In this document: piece after piece, positions 32,951 to 44,515 of the stretch
Position numbering within the stretch: position 1 is the first letter of the stretch
Layout: each line of letters starts with the position of its first letter
From: Xiphydria camelus
Lineage: Eukaryota; Arthropoda; Insecta; Hymenoptera; Xiphydriidae
Assembly: GCA_963678675.1 (NCBI GenBank)
Contig: OY783195.1
Coordinates: 18,011,342-18,075,341, forward strand
Reading direction: 5' to 3'
DNA: 64,000 bases
Position numbers and translations under genes: made by a program
The notes under the pieces: generated by a model
The model's input: only the letters and a program-made list of their open reading frames with translations
Told to the model about the DNA's origin: nothing
Database searches by the model: none

Positions 32951-33742
32951 TATGAATAGCTGTCGCACCCGAGGCGAAATTTTTATATTCATTTTGACAC
33001 TGAACACACTGCTAATTTCCATTGCACTAGCAGTATCTTCGATTTAAAAGAAGTGTTCATATCCATATTAAAATGGCACTGATTTTAACACTTTTGAGAG
33101 ACTCTACATAATTCTATTTTCAGTAGTAGCAGGATCAAGCCAGTGTTTTAGAATGCAAAATTTCTATACTAAATTTAACACTGATGTGTTGAAGATGTAT
33201 GCGATCTATGTAAACTCAGAAAAAGTAAAGGACAACTTTATAGGTCTGTTAAAAGAATTTAGAATTATTTATATTTGTACGATAAGGATTAAGGCTTTGA
33301 CAACAATTAAAGTGACAAATATATTATTTATTTGTCAATTTTACGACTTCAAATTGTTGCAGTGCAGTTGTTCATATTGGCCTGCGTCGAAACAAACTGA
33401 ATTCCATGTTCTTGCCAGTGCGTTGGCCGGCACGCTGGCCAGCGTATTGGCGAACGCATTGGCCAACGTGTAGAGGAGTATTCCAATGTCCTTGCCAGTG
33501 TGTTGGCAAGCATGCTGGCTACGCATTGGCGAACGCATTGGCCAACGTGTAGAGGAGCCATTAGACGCGGCCCTGTTGGTACGGCCCGGCCGGCTTTTTC
33601 CGTATTTCAGCGTAGTGCGAGGGGTTAACTTTCGCACAATGCACCTAACCTCAATTAGCGTCATTCGATGCGAATCGATTAGCGATTGGTAGTGCATTAT
33701 TGTGTCGCGATTATTGTCGTCTATAGTGCTAACGGTGATAGA

Positions 33743-33900
33743 AAAATGTTCCTCATCAATTGTGACGCGGATGGTTCATATAGCATCATAGAAGATGCAG
33801 AGGTCATTTACGACGAAACGCAGCCACCGAAAAATGGTGAAAAGGTGTACTTTTTTTTTGGCAAAATGTTAAGTACGAAGGAACAGTAATCATGCGTTCA
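33743..33900 (+). CDS. Possible host or transposon exon ending at a splice-donor-like site
   Basis: The frame reads MFLINCDADGSYSIIEDAEV, then YDETQPPKNGEKVY, and a run of nine T gives FFF. As given it stops at 33889. One T more, or two fewer, would keep the frame open through KYEGTVIMRSG to TCAG|GTAAAC at 33900, a good donor match. The pattern GD/GEKV..W....YEGTVI resembles small beta-barrel modules in insect nuclear proteins (inference). It could be a real exon with a homopolymer error, or a decayed one. A Harbinger-type MITE starts 12 bp after the donor. Confidence 0.35.
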
Positions 33901-33912
33901 GGTAAACCTTTA

Positions 33913-34139
33913 AGGCCTCTGCCCACTACACCGTACCATACTCTGCCCGTAACAGGAACGTGTCAGGCACGAAAGGAAGCACTCCTATCACTACTATGCC
34001 CACTGCACGGCCGGTAACGGAACGGTCTAGTGGGTGTTGTCTGATACTAGACCATATAAAGAATATTTGGATGCATGTGTCGATACGGTTACGGTCCTGT
34101 CACGGTCAGGGTATGGTACGGTGTAGAGGGCAGAGGCCT
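33913..34139. mobile_element. 227 bp PIF/Harbinger-type MITE, TTA duplication
   Basis: Ends AGGCCTCTGCCCACTACACC and inverted GGTGTAGAGGGCAGAGGCCT, flanked by TTA at 33910-33912 and 34140-34142. Subterminal words (GTACCATAC, ACGGTCCTGTCACGG) are iterated in both orientations. Confidence 0.75.
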
Positions 34140-34231
34140 TTATAGAATTCTTTATGTAAACTGATAAGCCCCTTCGCAATAATGCATGTGATAAACGGCT
34201 GAATGCTACGTAGTATGTATGTTGCAAGCGT

Positions 34232-34636
34232 ATTGTGATACTATCGAAATCATGAAGAACCTGACAATTTGACTGATAATTTTAGTCGTATTATAACACC
34301 TACGCCTGCTTTTGCCTAGGCAAATAGCTTTTGTGGCTTCGCTCGCTTCGCCATTTCTAACCTAACCTAAACTAATCTAATACATTAAAATGTAAATAAA
34401 TTAGATTCGGTAAGAGAGGTTTTACGTTAGATTAAGCTAGAATCGGCGGAGCGAGCGATAATCTAACCTTATCGAATCTAATTTATTTATATTTTAATGT
34501 GCTAGATTAGGTTAGGTTAGGTTAGAATCGGTGGAGCGAGCGAAGCGAGCGAAGCCACAATAATACGCCTAAAATTTTCAGTCACATTGTCAGATTCTTC
34601 ATGATTTCGGAAGTATTACAATACGCCTAGGCGTAT
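34232..34636. repeat. Palindrome containing TTAGG repeats
   Basis: Arms include GGCTTCGCTCGCTTCG and its complement GAGCGAGCGAAGCGAGCGAA. Right arm has TTAGGTTAGGTTAGGTTAG (34506-34524) and the left arm its complement in shorter form. The outer edge ends in the perfect 16-mer ATACGCCTAGGCGTAT. TTAGG is the common insect telomere unit. Confidence 0.75.
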
Positions 34637-34668
34637 TATAATACGACTGATATTACAAAACCGAGAAG

Positions 34669-34893
34669 ATGACAATTACAAATGAAGATGACTTTTCCAC
34701 TACGACAGAGACGAGTGAGACTAGCGAGGAAGCAGTGGAGGCAGATGACGCCACAAATATAGATAACTTTTTTGGCAATGAAGATCAAGAAAATAAAAAG
34801 ACTACCGATCCTATCAAGAAAGAAAGAGAAGATAAAGATGACGCTGAAACACCAGCAGAGGAGACGGATGACCAAATGTTTGGGAAAAATTAG
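34669..34893 (+). CDS. Acidic 74-residue reading frame, unrecognised
   Basis: Open from MTITNEDDFSTTTETSETSE to DDQMFGKN, strongly enriched in D, E, T and S, with KKTTDPIKKER in the middle. Composition is unlike the surrounding repeats and could be a disordered exon of a nuclear protein. It could join the exon candidate at 33743, but the reading phase does not fit a simple splice between them. Confidence 0.3.
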   Translation: MTITNEDDFSTTTETSETSEEAVEADDATNIDNFFGNEDQENKKTTDPIKKEREDKDDAETPAEETDDQMFGKN

Positions 34894-36218
34894 ACGGGTG
34901 AGAAAGTTAGTTATACTTGAATAACTAATTTAACGCAATACTTTTCGCAAGTATTTATATATCCATTATTTTTTGTGTATTATCCACACAATTTCGGTGG
35001 AATAATGTACGATGGATGATGTCGGACGATAACGGTAAACGTCACTATTACTGACTTTAGTCCCCAAATATCTTACGATTATTATTCATTTACTAAATAT
35101 TATTTGACTAGATTGCATTAATTCTACTTTTAACATTGAAAATGTTTATGTTCCCGTATATGGGGGGACATTTCTAGGTTTTCGACGAGCCAGTTTAAGA
35201 TAGATATGTCACTCCCCCCCCCCCCCCCCACTCTAGCGCTCTCGTGCATGCGCCACCGGAAAGCCCCCACTCTATCGCTCTCGACCGTGTGTATGTAATA
35301 GCCTGAGAGCGGGTACGGGTGATGGTACTATGTAGTGGTACGGGTGGTGAGGCAGCCATGCGGGGCGAAGAAAGAACAATAAGCTCGAAGAAAGCACTCT
35401 ATTCGGCGAGAACTGAAAGATACAAATGCGTATGATCGGTGTGAACGCGTGTGGCCTTCGGCGAGCCTCATCCCCTAACCATGCCTCCTGTTACGACCTA
35501 ATTAAACACAGTCTTAAAAATCCAAAGATTTCAACCGAATGACATACTATTTTTCCCCACGAATGCCCATTTCTCAAAACAAAACAAACAGAACTATACA
35601 TGGCTCATTTCACGTTGCGTTTATCAGTTTGCAAAAAGGACCCACTTCGGACTAAACAATCTTTTGACAGCCTGCGGACTCCCGGTCGGTGTCACGCAGG
35701 AAAAACACCATCTTACGATCTAAGAATAGGCTGGAAAAGGGCTCGAAATGGGTATGAGTGAGGAAAAACTATTTTATATACTTAATAGAGAGATTTTTGT
35801 TACCAATAAATGTATCTACTTCTCGAGTTTGCTAGTGTGAAATCAGAAAAACGACTAAAGCTTCTTTGAATTCCGGAGGAGGAGCAGGAGGAGGATAATT
35901 CGGAGCTGAAAATGATGACATGATTTACGACAGCGACGAGGATATTGAGTTTGAGGATTTTATAGAACATGAGAGTTATGAAACAAAGTAATTTTAGATT
36001 CGATTAGCGTTATAGATGTATGTTGTATTCGAAGTAGAAGGAAAAAAAAATTTAATGAAAAAAAATTCGATTTTTCACTGTTTTTGAATTTTCAAAATTC
36101 GTGAGCGACCTCTAGAAAATTTTTTATCGTGCAGATCTTTGGTGACAATTCTTAAAACATGATAATCTAATATAATCTGACGTGCCACCCCAATATATAT
36201 AGGGGTCACGGGGGGGGC

Positions 36219-36250
<32 letters not shown>
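34894..36250. other. Low-repeat stretch with a poly-C run
   Basis: Contains 16 consecutive C at 35214-35229, and CTCTMGCGCTCTCG words nearby. Apart from the acidic tail at 35905 I see no gene. This is one of the least repeat-like parts of the window. Confidence 0.4.
35905..35991 (+). CDS. Acidic coding-like tail, partial
   Basis: Between an upstream stop and the TAA at 35989 the frame reads GAENDDMIYDSDEDIEFEDF, ending SYETK. Codon-like periodicity and acidity suggest the last exon of a protein or of a transposase. There is no start and no family motif. Confidence 0.25.
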   Translation, partial: AENDDMIYDSDEDIEFEDFIEHESYETK

Positions 36251-36252
<2 letters not shown>

Positions 36253-36253
36253 C

Positions 36254-36424
36254 ATATACTATCTGTCCCTTTCAATACACGCCAGCGTAGCGGGTTGCAT
36301 ATCGGTTGACGCCTCCGATCCGCTGCAGGGGCCATGCGCCTGTGGCGCCTGTGTCTGGCGCAAGGCGGATAACCGATATGCAACCCGCCACGCTGGCGTG
36401 TATTGAAAGGGACAGATAGTATAT
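36254..36424. mobile_element. Perfect short palindromic MITE
   Basis: Arms of about 70 bp: ACTATCTGTCCCTTTCAATA then CACGCCAGCGTAGCGGGTTG, inverted at 36355-36424, around a GC-rich loop. It is embedded in a (TA)n tract (36217-36256), consistent with a TA target. A diverged relative lies at 16833-17035. Confidence 0.8.
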
Positions 36425-36491
36425 ATGTCAAAAGGTTACTTTGGGGACACGATATATTTTGGGTTAAATCGATGCAGACTGGCATTATATA

Positions 36492-37066
36492 CAGGGTGTT
36501 CGGAAAAAACACCGACACAGAAATAGGGATGATAGGTTACGTCATTACAAGTATTTTGATATAAGGGACCTATACCCGCAAGCGCCCCCTTCTGGAGATA
36601 TCAACTTTTCAAGTTTATAACGACCGAGGTTGATCAAAGTAGAATAATATTTTTAGAAACGTATCAAGATGGTAACGAATATTTAATTTTACGAGATACA
36701 AAAACAATGTACTACCAGCAAATGCTCAAAATGACGGCCACCCATGTCCATGCAACATTGGAAACGATTCTGGATAGATGTGCCACTGCGCAAACTGCTT
36801 GCGGAAAGGATAACCACTTAGCTCAAGTCCTTGTACTTTTCGAAGATGATGCGGATACAAGAAGTTTTCATTTGTTTTTCAATTGTACAGGTAGACAAAA
36901 AAACTCAATATTATTCTACTTTGATCAACCTCGGTCGTTATAAACTTGAAAAGTTGATATCTCCAGAAGAGGGCGCTTGCGGGTATAGGTCCCTTATACC
37001 AAAATACTTGTAATGACGTAACCTATCACCCCTATTTCTGTGTCGGTGTTTTTTCCGAACACCCTG
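36492..37066. mobile_element. 575 bp CAGGGTGTTCGG element, TA duplication
   Basis: Inverted ends of about 160 bp start CAGGGTGTTCGGAAAAAACA, flanked by TA at 36490-36491 and 37067-37068. The interior (36700-36900) has an open frame (YYQQMLKMTATHVHATLETI) with no recognised family. Non-autonomous Tc1/mariner-type by ends and target. Confidence 0.8.
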
Positions 37067-37069
37067 TAT

Positions 37070-37650
37070 ATATTAGGACTGGAGAAAAAATAATAATAAA
37101 ATTTCAAGATATTTTTGAATTTTGCGTAAAACGGATACTATGAGGACATAGCATATATCAGCGAATATGAGGACATTATATTTTGTAAGGAATGGCGACT
37201 ATGGGGACATTTTATATTAATAGAAAAAAATATTTGAATCAATAGCGTTTGCCGTTTTAAACAAGTAAACACTACTAACTGCTTCTAATTTCTTCTAAAA
37301 TGTCTAAAACTAGAGACATTTAGAGTTACATATAAAACGGTGACTTTGAGGACATCCGCTTGTTGAAATACATAAAATAGAACTAATGGTTCCTTCGAGG
37401 ACATAAACAGTTGTTTTCAAAATATTAAATATTTAGCAGATACAAATTTCAATATTGTTACGTGAGCATGTGTAACGTATCTGTGTAATATGATTTTCCA
37501 CTCCACAATATAACATCAATACATCAATACATCAATAACATCCACAATATAACAATACAACGTCTTGTTATACAGATCCTACACGACAAAAAGAAATTTC
37601 GACGCTTCTCTCCTTCACGTTTTTTGAGGAATGAATATATCGCCATATAT
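37070..37650. other. Diverged repeats of a GAGGACAT-containing word
   Basis: TATGAGGACAT, GACTATGGGGACAT, TGACTTTGAGGACAT and TTCGAGGACAT recur between 37135 and 37405 at irregular spacing. Also ACATCAATAC iteration at 37510-37535. No gene. Confidence 0.45.
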
Positions 37651-37798
37651 ATTCTCCAGAAGAATAATGACGCAAGTGCAAATTTTGAAATTGTTTAATT
37701 AAACTCCTCAATAGTCTTAAAAGTCATTTTTAAGACTATTGAGGGGTTTAATTAAAAAATTTCAAAATTTGCACTTGCGTCATTGTTCTTCTGGAGAG
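37651..37798. repeat. Near-perfect hairpin of 70 bp arms
   Basis: TCTCCAGAAGAATAATGACG through AGACTATTGAGG mirrored with a centre near 37724 and almost no loop. Confidence 0.85.
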
Positions 37799-37898
37799 AA
37801 GCGATATATTATTTGGGATGTCACTTTACCGACCGCTAGCGGTTCAATAGCATACATATGTCCGACCAACCGCACAGGCCGCAGATCCTCCGTGGCAG

Positions 37899-38602
37899 AT
37901 TAGTGCAGTCAAAATAGCATATGAAATACAAATTAATCCGGACAGGATGAAACCTATACCAATCCATAGGGAAAAATCCCCTGAAAAACATATCAAAAGT
38001 TCCCAAAAAACTTTAGTCGGGAAATATGTTTAATTAATGAAAAAGTAACAAGAATCGCGGTCGAGCGTCCTTTGTACGCTAATATTTCTCGTTCAATGGG
38101 CTCAATTAAAAAAGTAGAACTACCATTTTGTAACGCGAAAAATTTACTATAAAAAACAAGCGGAAACCCCTAGCTGGAAATGTTTCGTTTTAGTTTCATT
38201 AATGTTTAATCTTCTGAGCGTCTTAAACGCCGAACGATCAGCCGATTATTTGGCGTTTACGACGCTGCAGAAGCTTAAAACATTAATAAAACTGAAACGA
38301 AACACTTTGAGCTAGGGGTTTCCGCTTATTTTTTGTAGCAAATTTTCCCCGCTACAAAATGGTAGTTCTACTATTTCATTGAGCCCATTGAACGAGAAAT
38401 ATCAGCGTTCAAAGGACGCTCGACCGCAATTCTTGTTACTTTTTCATTAATTAAACATATTTCCCGGCCAAAGTTTTTGGGAACTTTTGATATATTTTTC
38501 AGGGGATTTTTCCCTATGGATTGGTATAGATTTCATCCTGTCCGGATTAATTTGCATTCCATGGAATAAAATCGCCTATTTTTACTGCACTATACGTCCA
38601 CT
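37899..38602. mobile_element. 700 bp foldback
   Basis: Arms of about 320 bp, with CGGACAGGATGAAACCTATA and GCGTCCTTTG blocks mirrored, continue into a central GGCGTTTACGACGCTGCAGA hairpin near 38250. The right arm is the start of a 970 bp segment that is tandemly duplicated. Confidence 0.8.
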
Positions 38603-40251
38603 CGACGTGTGCCAAACACTCGCCAGAGCCGTCCCCCAAGTGCTTCGAAACCCGATATGTTTCAAACAGCGGGCATTATACTCTATGTCGGCTGGTGCCA
38701 AGACTGTATATGTTTGGTCATCCATTCTTTTATTTAAAACAGCAAAAACCCAAAACACGTCTAGGAGAATCCACCCGCCTAACGGAGGGTAAACCCTCGG
38801 TTAGTCGCCTATAGGTCCAGCGGACCTGTTGTCATACTACCTATCTACCTATTGTGCATAAAAGAAATTTGACGCGTCTAACGGAGGGTTAAATATGTTT
38901 TCGAAGGAAAATAAATTAAAAAAGTAAACACTTACACTCAAAAAGTTAAAAAAAAAAGCTAATTTTATTCCAAAATTATCAATGCAAAAATTATAACCTT
39001 TGTAGAAGGCATCTGTAAAAAAAAACACCCGAATCAGCCTCAAATACTCATAACGCTCATAAAGTTTTCAAAACTACAGCAAAGAGCTAGGTATATACGT
39101 ATGTCGAGTTAGGTAACTTTGGTACTTGAACTTTGTTTCCTCATAATGAACGAAAGAATGACGTTAGAAATATTTTCCCAATTTCTGTAATTTCGTTCGG
39201 AGAAAGTTTGAAAGTAAAGGGCGTGCGAAAGACTCCGGGAAGACATCAGATGCGTCGACGTCCCGTGGTGCGGTCCAGGGACTAGGGGTTTCCGCTTACT
39301 TTTTGTAGAAAATTTTCCCCGCTACAAAATGGTAGTTCTACTATTTCATTGAACCCATTGAACGAGAAATATCAGCGTTCAAAGGACGCTCGACCGCAAT
39401 TCTTGTTACTTTTTCATTAATTAAACATATTTCCCGGCCAAAGTTTTTGGGAACTTTTGATATGTTTTTCAGGGGATTTTTCCCTATGGATTGGTATAGG
39501 TTGCATCCTGTCCGGATTAATTTGCATTCCATGGAATAAAATCGCCTATTTTCACTGCACTATACATACGTCCACTCGACGTGTGCCAAACACTTGCCAG
39601 AGCCGTCCTCCAAGTGCTTCGAAACCCGATATGTTTCAAACAGCGGGCATTATACTCTATGTCGGCTGGTGCCAAGACTGTATATGTTTGGTCATTCATT
39701 CTTTTATTTAAAGCAGCAAAAACCCAAAACACGTCTAGTAGAATCCACCCGCCTAACGGAGGGTTAACCCTCGGTTAGTCGATTATAGGTCCAGCGGTCC
39801 AGGTTGTCATAGTACCTACCTACCTATTGTGCATAAGAGAAATTTGACGCGTCTAACGGAGGGTTAAATATGTTTTTGAAGGAAAATAAATTAAAAAAGT
39901 AAACATTTACACTCAAAAAGTTAAAAACAGAAAGCTAATTTTATTCCAAAATTATCAAAGCAAAAATTATAACCCTCGTAGAAGGCATCTGTAAAAAAAA
40001 ACACCCGAATCAGTCTCAAATACTCATAACGCTCATAAAGTTTTCAAAACTACAGCAAAGAGCTAGGTATATACGTATGTCGAGTTAGGTAACTTTGGTA
40101 CTTGAACTTTGTTTCCTCATAATGAACGAAAGAATTACGTTAGAAATATTTTCTCAATTTCTGTAATTTCGTTCGGAGAAAGTTTGAAAGTAAAGGGCGT
40201 GCGAAAGACTCCGGGAAGACATCAGATGCGTCGACGTCCCGTGGTGCGGTC
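38312..40251 (+). repeat. 970 bp tandem duplication, two copies
   Basis: CTAGGGGTTTCCGCTT at 38312 recurs at 39282, and the copies stay closely similar to CGGTGCGGTCCAGGGAC at the ends (39281 and 40251). Few differences, so the duplication is recent. The 101- and 84-residue frames in each copy are matching non-gene translations. Confidence 0.85.
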
Positions 40252-40317
40252 CAGGGACGGGCGTACGCGCGTCTCGATGACTTAATTTATGATAGGGCGA
40301 CGCGCGTCTCGTTTATA

Positions 40318-40505
40318 GGCCTTCATACACGATACGGTTTACCGGAAGGCAGGCCTTTCGATATGCAAGCCGGAAGGCAAATCGTAGTGGTCATATTGGC
40401 CGGAAGGCTCGGCCTGAACTCTCGGCTTTCCGAAAAACTGCGGGCGCTTGAAAATTTACCGCCGGCCATGCTTTTCGCCTGCATGTCGAAAAGTGTATGG
40501 GTGCC
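40318..40505. mobile_element. 188 bp MITE with GCCGGAAGGC iteration
   Basis: Ends GGCCTTCATACAC and GTGTATGGGTGCC, flanked by ATA on both sides. The interior repeats CCGGAAGGC and its complement in both orientations. It belongs with the GGCC...TACAC-ended elements at 32341 and 33913. Confidence 0.65.
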
Positions 40506-40559
40506 ATAGAAATATAGGCCAAGAGTTTGTGTGACGGAAAGCATAGCAGAAGTAGGTAC

Positions 40560-40768
40560 ACCCGGGGACACGGAATCTGTCGCTGGTGACTTTTTTTAAT
40601 GTCATTTTTAAACGTACTAAACTAATGAACAATTAATTCTCATGCCCTCATTAGCGACGGTGGCGTCTACTCTCGTTAATGAAAGTATGAGGATTATTAA
40701 TCATTGGTTAGTACGTTTAAAAATAAAATTAAAAATAGTCACCAGCGACAGATTTCGTGTCCCCGGGT
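40560..40768. mobile_element. 209 bp palindromic MITE, ACCCGGGGACACG ends
   Basis: Inverted ends of about 75 bp (ACCCGGGGACACGGAATCTG, GTCGCTGGTGACT) around a loop with GCGACGGTGGCG. TAC/TAT at the edges. No gene. Confidence 0.8.
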
Positions 40769-41203
40769 ATACCTAGGCAGATATTGCCTAATTTCGATAA
40801 TCATCAAGTTCCAGTTGTAATTCGTTGATTAAGTGCATATGCAAATGCACTTATCGATTTATTAACCACTGTTTTACCCATTTCGAACATTTGCGCTTTA
40901 TCTTTTTCTTTTTTTCAGACAACAAAGCAACTGCTAGTCCTATTAACATAAGATCATATTCCGAAATCATGGCTACAACTTTTCGCTTTGCACTAACAAA
41001 ACCCTGTTAACTCTCCGTTAGTTGGTAATTGTTGAAAAACTATTCCATGGTTTCGTTAATTAAATTTAGCCGAGTCAAATATAATGCTGCATGATTTTCC
41101 TCGGCACATAGAAGCATTATTTTCCTTGTTTCAAAGGAAAATTTACATTAGTTACAATGTCGCATCATATAATTTTTAAAACATAAGAGTGTTCAAGTGA
41201 CGA

Positions 41204-42118
41204 TAAGGGCCGGTATTATAAAGTCCGGTTAACCGAAGGTTGAACTTCAACCGGTGGTTAGACTGCAGTTTCCGAATACGCTAACCGCCGCATAAACATC
41301 GACGCGTGCGATCTCTTTCTCGCTCGAGAGAGAAGTCAGGGCCGCTTTAGTCTCTTTCTGGCTCGGGAGAGAAGTCAGGGCCCGATTATAAGTAGGTAGT
41401 TGTTTCATTTTACAAAGTGTGTACAGCACCGCATTTTTGAATTTGAAAATAGTTTCTCTTAAAAAATGAATGCACATGTAGAAAATATGTCACCTAATTA
41501 GGATTATGTGATTAATATGAATACAATACTTAAAAATGGGATTATTAAAATAAAAAAATGGAACTCTTTCTCGGAATAGATAATTAAGTTGACATTGCTC
41601 AGGAAAAGTAAAAAACATTTGGATGTACATGTATTTTTTAGTTTTATAGCCTAGTATGCTTTCCTATTTTATGTAAAAGTCCGAGTTCCCAAATAACGTG
41701 CCGAACAATTTTTTTAACAGTTGGGAATAACAATAAGTAGTCGAGCATGTAATAGTTTCAGATAACGTGTAACTGTACCTATACAGGTTATAATATGTTT
41801 TTTGTACTTTTTTACTTATGTACCAATTAATGTATAATATTTTGAAAACAATGCAGGTAACTTAATAAATATAATTTCCTTTAAATGTTTTTACTCTTCC
41901 TCAGCAATGTTATAACTTAGGTAATTACCTATTCCGAGAAAGAGTTTCAAGTTTTTATTTCAATAATCCTATTTAGGTATTTTATTCTTATTAATCATAC
42001 TCCTAATTAGGCGACATATTTTCTACATGTTGTTTGTTCATTTTTAAGAAAAACTATTCGAAAATACGGTGCTGTACACACTTTGTAAAATGAAACTACT
42101 AATTTCCGTAATTTGCAT
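41204..42118. repeat. GGGCCGG-ended fragment and 41393-42118 foldback
   Basis: TAA then GGGCCGGTATTATAAAG at 41207 resembles PIF/Harbinger ends, with AACCGG iteration. Its right end is not found. From 41393, arms containing TTTCATTTTACAAAGTGTGT and CTCTTTCTCGGAATAG are mirrored at 41935-42105. No gene. Confidence 0.55.
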
Positions 42119-42418
42119 ATTTCCATATCTAGCAGTGCCGTATTCCTTACTGACAAACAGATGCAAACAAATTTTAGTCAGTTTTCGTTGAAATTTTGAA
42201 GTATGAACACGATGTCGGGAAGGAAAAGTAGAAATCGTCCGACTTACAAATTTTAAATTACAATTACTTATCATTACACTAATCAATGTAGGAATAACAG
42301 AATAGAACACTTGGAAAGACTTGGTCACTCATTTTCAGTTCGTTGATACGATACTGTAGAAGCACCGAGGGTCCCAACCCCTGTTGAGCCCCCTTTCTCG
42401 AGTCACTCGCAAGAGAAA

Positions 42419-42653
42419 CGTACCAGGTCTTTGCGTATGTGTTGACATAGGAATCGTGTGAGTGCGAGTGAGAACGCGGATTAACACTGGTGAAATCATA
42501 AGAGTTTCTCTGTCGCACATTCTCCGTCCTTCTCGGACTTGTCCAGTTGGAGTATGCGACAGAGAAACTCTTATGGGTTCACCAGTGTTAATCCGCGTTC
42601 TCACTCGCACTCGCACGATTCCTATGTCAACACATACGCAAAGACCTGGTACC
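42419..42653. mobile_element. 235 bp near-perfect palindrome
   Basis: Arms of about 107 bp start GTACCAGGTCTTTGCGTATG and include GTGCGAGTGAGAACGCGGAT. The loop is 20-25 bp. Module A2 begins directly at its right edge. The reading frames on both strands are the same palindrome read twice. Confidence 0.85.
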
Positions 42654-44515
42654 AAGAGACACGGTAGTGTCTCGCGGCATGTTCATTCAAGTCGTCAGAA
42701 CGACGCCGCCAGCGCTGTCGCCGCGAGCACCCGTGTATTTTTACAGGAAAAATGTCTGCCCCCTTCACCCCTCAATTTGGACATCGAATTTTCTCAGTAA
42801 ACATACGGTTATAACCAAAACTATGCTTAGTTACGCCATATAAATTGACTATTCTCTATCGATAGAGACCAGAGTAAATGTTGTAAGTTACATATTAACA
42901 GAGATTTTTCCTTAACAACGCGAAGCCACGCCCCTCGCGCCTCAAAAGTCGAGAATCCGATTTCTCGGGCGATATATATATGTCAAAATCTCACAAAAAT
43001 TCCGCCTGTCTTCGGCGATATTCAGCCATGGTCGAAAATGTGTACACAGATGCGGCCACACGCATACGCCATCAAATGTATGTAAGAGTGTGTGAGAGAA
43101 TATATTCCTTGAATGTTTAGTTGTTTTTCAAAATTAATAAAATATTTCCATTCGCGAAACGATTTCCCTCGCATTTTTTCGATACTCGGACGCGCTTGTT
43201 AATAGAAAGTAAAAATTCAGTGTAATCGGAGTAGTGAATCTCAATAGTGGTGAATGTGATAGCTTGTGATGTGATAATCGTTTGGATTTTTTTCATATCG
43301 AGATAGTGAACGGATGCAGTGGTAATCTTCTCTAGTTGCCTGTGCATCAAGAAAGGAGGAGGAAAGGAGATGGTCTCAGAAGAATTGCCATCAGATAAGT
43401 TTAATTGCCATCTGACAGCTTTAACCTCACTTTCAATGGAAGGAAAATATCTTTGTTCGTTCTATTTTTTGTTTTCAGGGTCATGCGAGCACGGGAAAAA
43501 TCGAAGGTTTTTCTTCTCACAATCAGTCATCAATAAAAGCCGTGGCAGAATAGGAGGTGAAATGGAATTGGATCACAAAAATCAAGTAATTACTTCACTA
43601 TTTTTCTCTATCGATATATTTCCTCTTTCGTACTATCACAAGTTCCAATTTACACACCGACCTGTCAAACCTGAAGTGTACACGTACCTCACTTCTATTT
43701 CATCTCTTCTTCGTCTCCGGTGTAACGACGGTCAATGAGGAATTACTGATACCGATTAGGCAGATGAGTGCTGAATAACGTAGTATAATACGAAAGGGGA
43801 AATATATCATTTTTAATAATTCTGTCATTATTAGAATAGAATTGATTAACTCAGATATAGTTGTTTAATTTCTACGCCCGAGTAAGTTCGGTATATTTTA
43901 AATAATGAAATGCTGCATATGATTATGTAATTTACAATGTGTTACAGATCGTATGCAAACCCGAGGAGGTTTCTTTCGAATGAGGGATCATCCACTTGTT
44001 GTTCCAACAAGAACCAGTTGCATTAGTTGCATTCATTGCATTTGACAGGTCGGTATATAAATTGGTTCTTAATTTTTACGCTTAATTATATACCGACCTG
44101 TCAAACGTGAAGTGTACATGTATGTACCTCACTTCTATTTCATCTCTTCTTTGCCTTTGGTGTAACGATGGAAATTACAAAATATCATCATTTACACCCC
44201 ACAAAGCACGTTTTTGGAAGTAACTTTTCTGTAACATTCCTGCGATATTTTACAATATTCGTGAACACTACCGTATGTTAGAAACATTCCTTTACGCATA
44301 ATATATATTTCTCGATAAATTCGCGAATGTTGCAAAACATCATAGAAACATTTTTGAATCATTACGTCGAAAGATCTCCTCGATAAGGTACAGCTCGATA
44401 AGATTGTACTTGTTAGGGCTGAATTATATGGGGTTTTTATAATTATTTTAGGACGTCCCAGAAGAATACAGGTGCAGCAAAATATCGATGCTGTGCTGGA
44501 AATTAATTTAAGAGT
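42653..44515 (+). mobile_element. Module A, copy A2, with internal rearrangements
   Basis: Matches A1 from its first base (CCAAGAGACACGG) through about 43745, then only parts: 43944-44040 (transposase piece with the CCACTTGTTGTTCCAACAAG block) and 44085-44510 (element end and transposase start). A short ATATACCGACCTGTCAAACG palindrome at 44045-44105 marks one junction. Confidence 0.7.
44355..44505 (+). pseudogene. Tc1-type transposase N-terminus fragment
   Basis: Encodes DKVQLDKIVLVRAELY, the intron-like TTATTTTAG junction, then RRIQVQQNIDAVLEI, and switches abruptly into the 113-residue family sequence at about 44505. Confidence 0.6.

Larger units (their letters stand above)
32341..33559. 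mobile_element. 1.2 kb MITE with iterated GTTGGCCAACG ends
   Basis: Left end GGCCCCTCTACACGTTGGCC; right end is the inverted CCAACGTGTAGAGGAG at 33544-33559, with a second direct copy ending at 33479. Both ends are crowded with TTGGC/GCCAA words. The interior includes the duplicated segment 32505-32806. GGCC-type ends suggest a PIF/Harbinger relative, but no target duplication was confirmed. Confidence 0.6.

Noticed and set aside
42279..42800. Overlapping frames on both strands sharing VRTRINTGE-like peptides
   Set aside because: The same palindrome read from both sides gives mirror peptides. Not a gene family.
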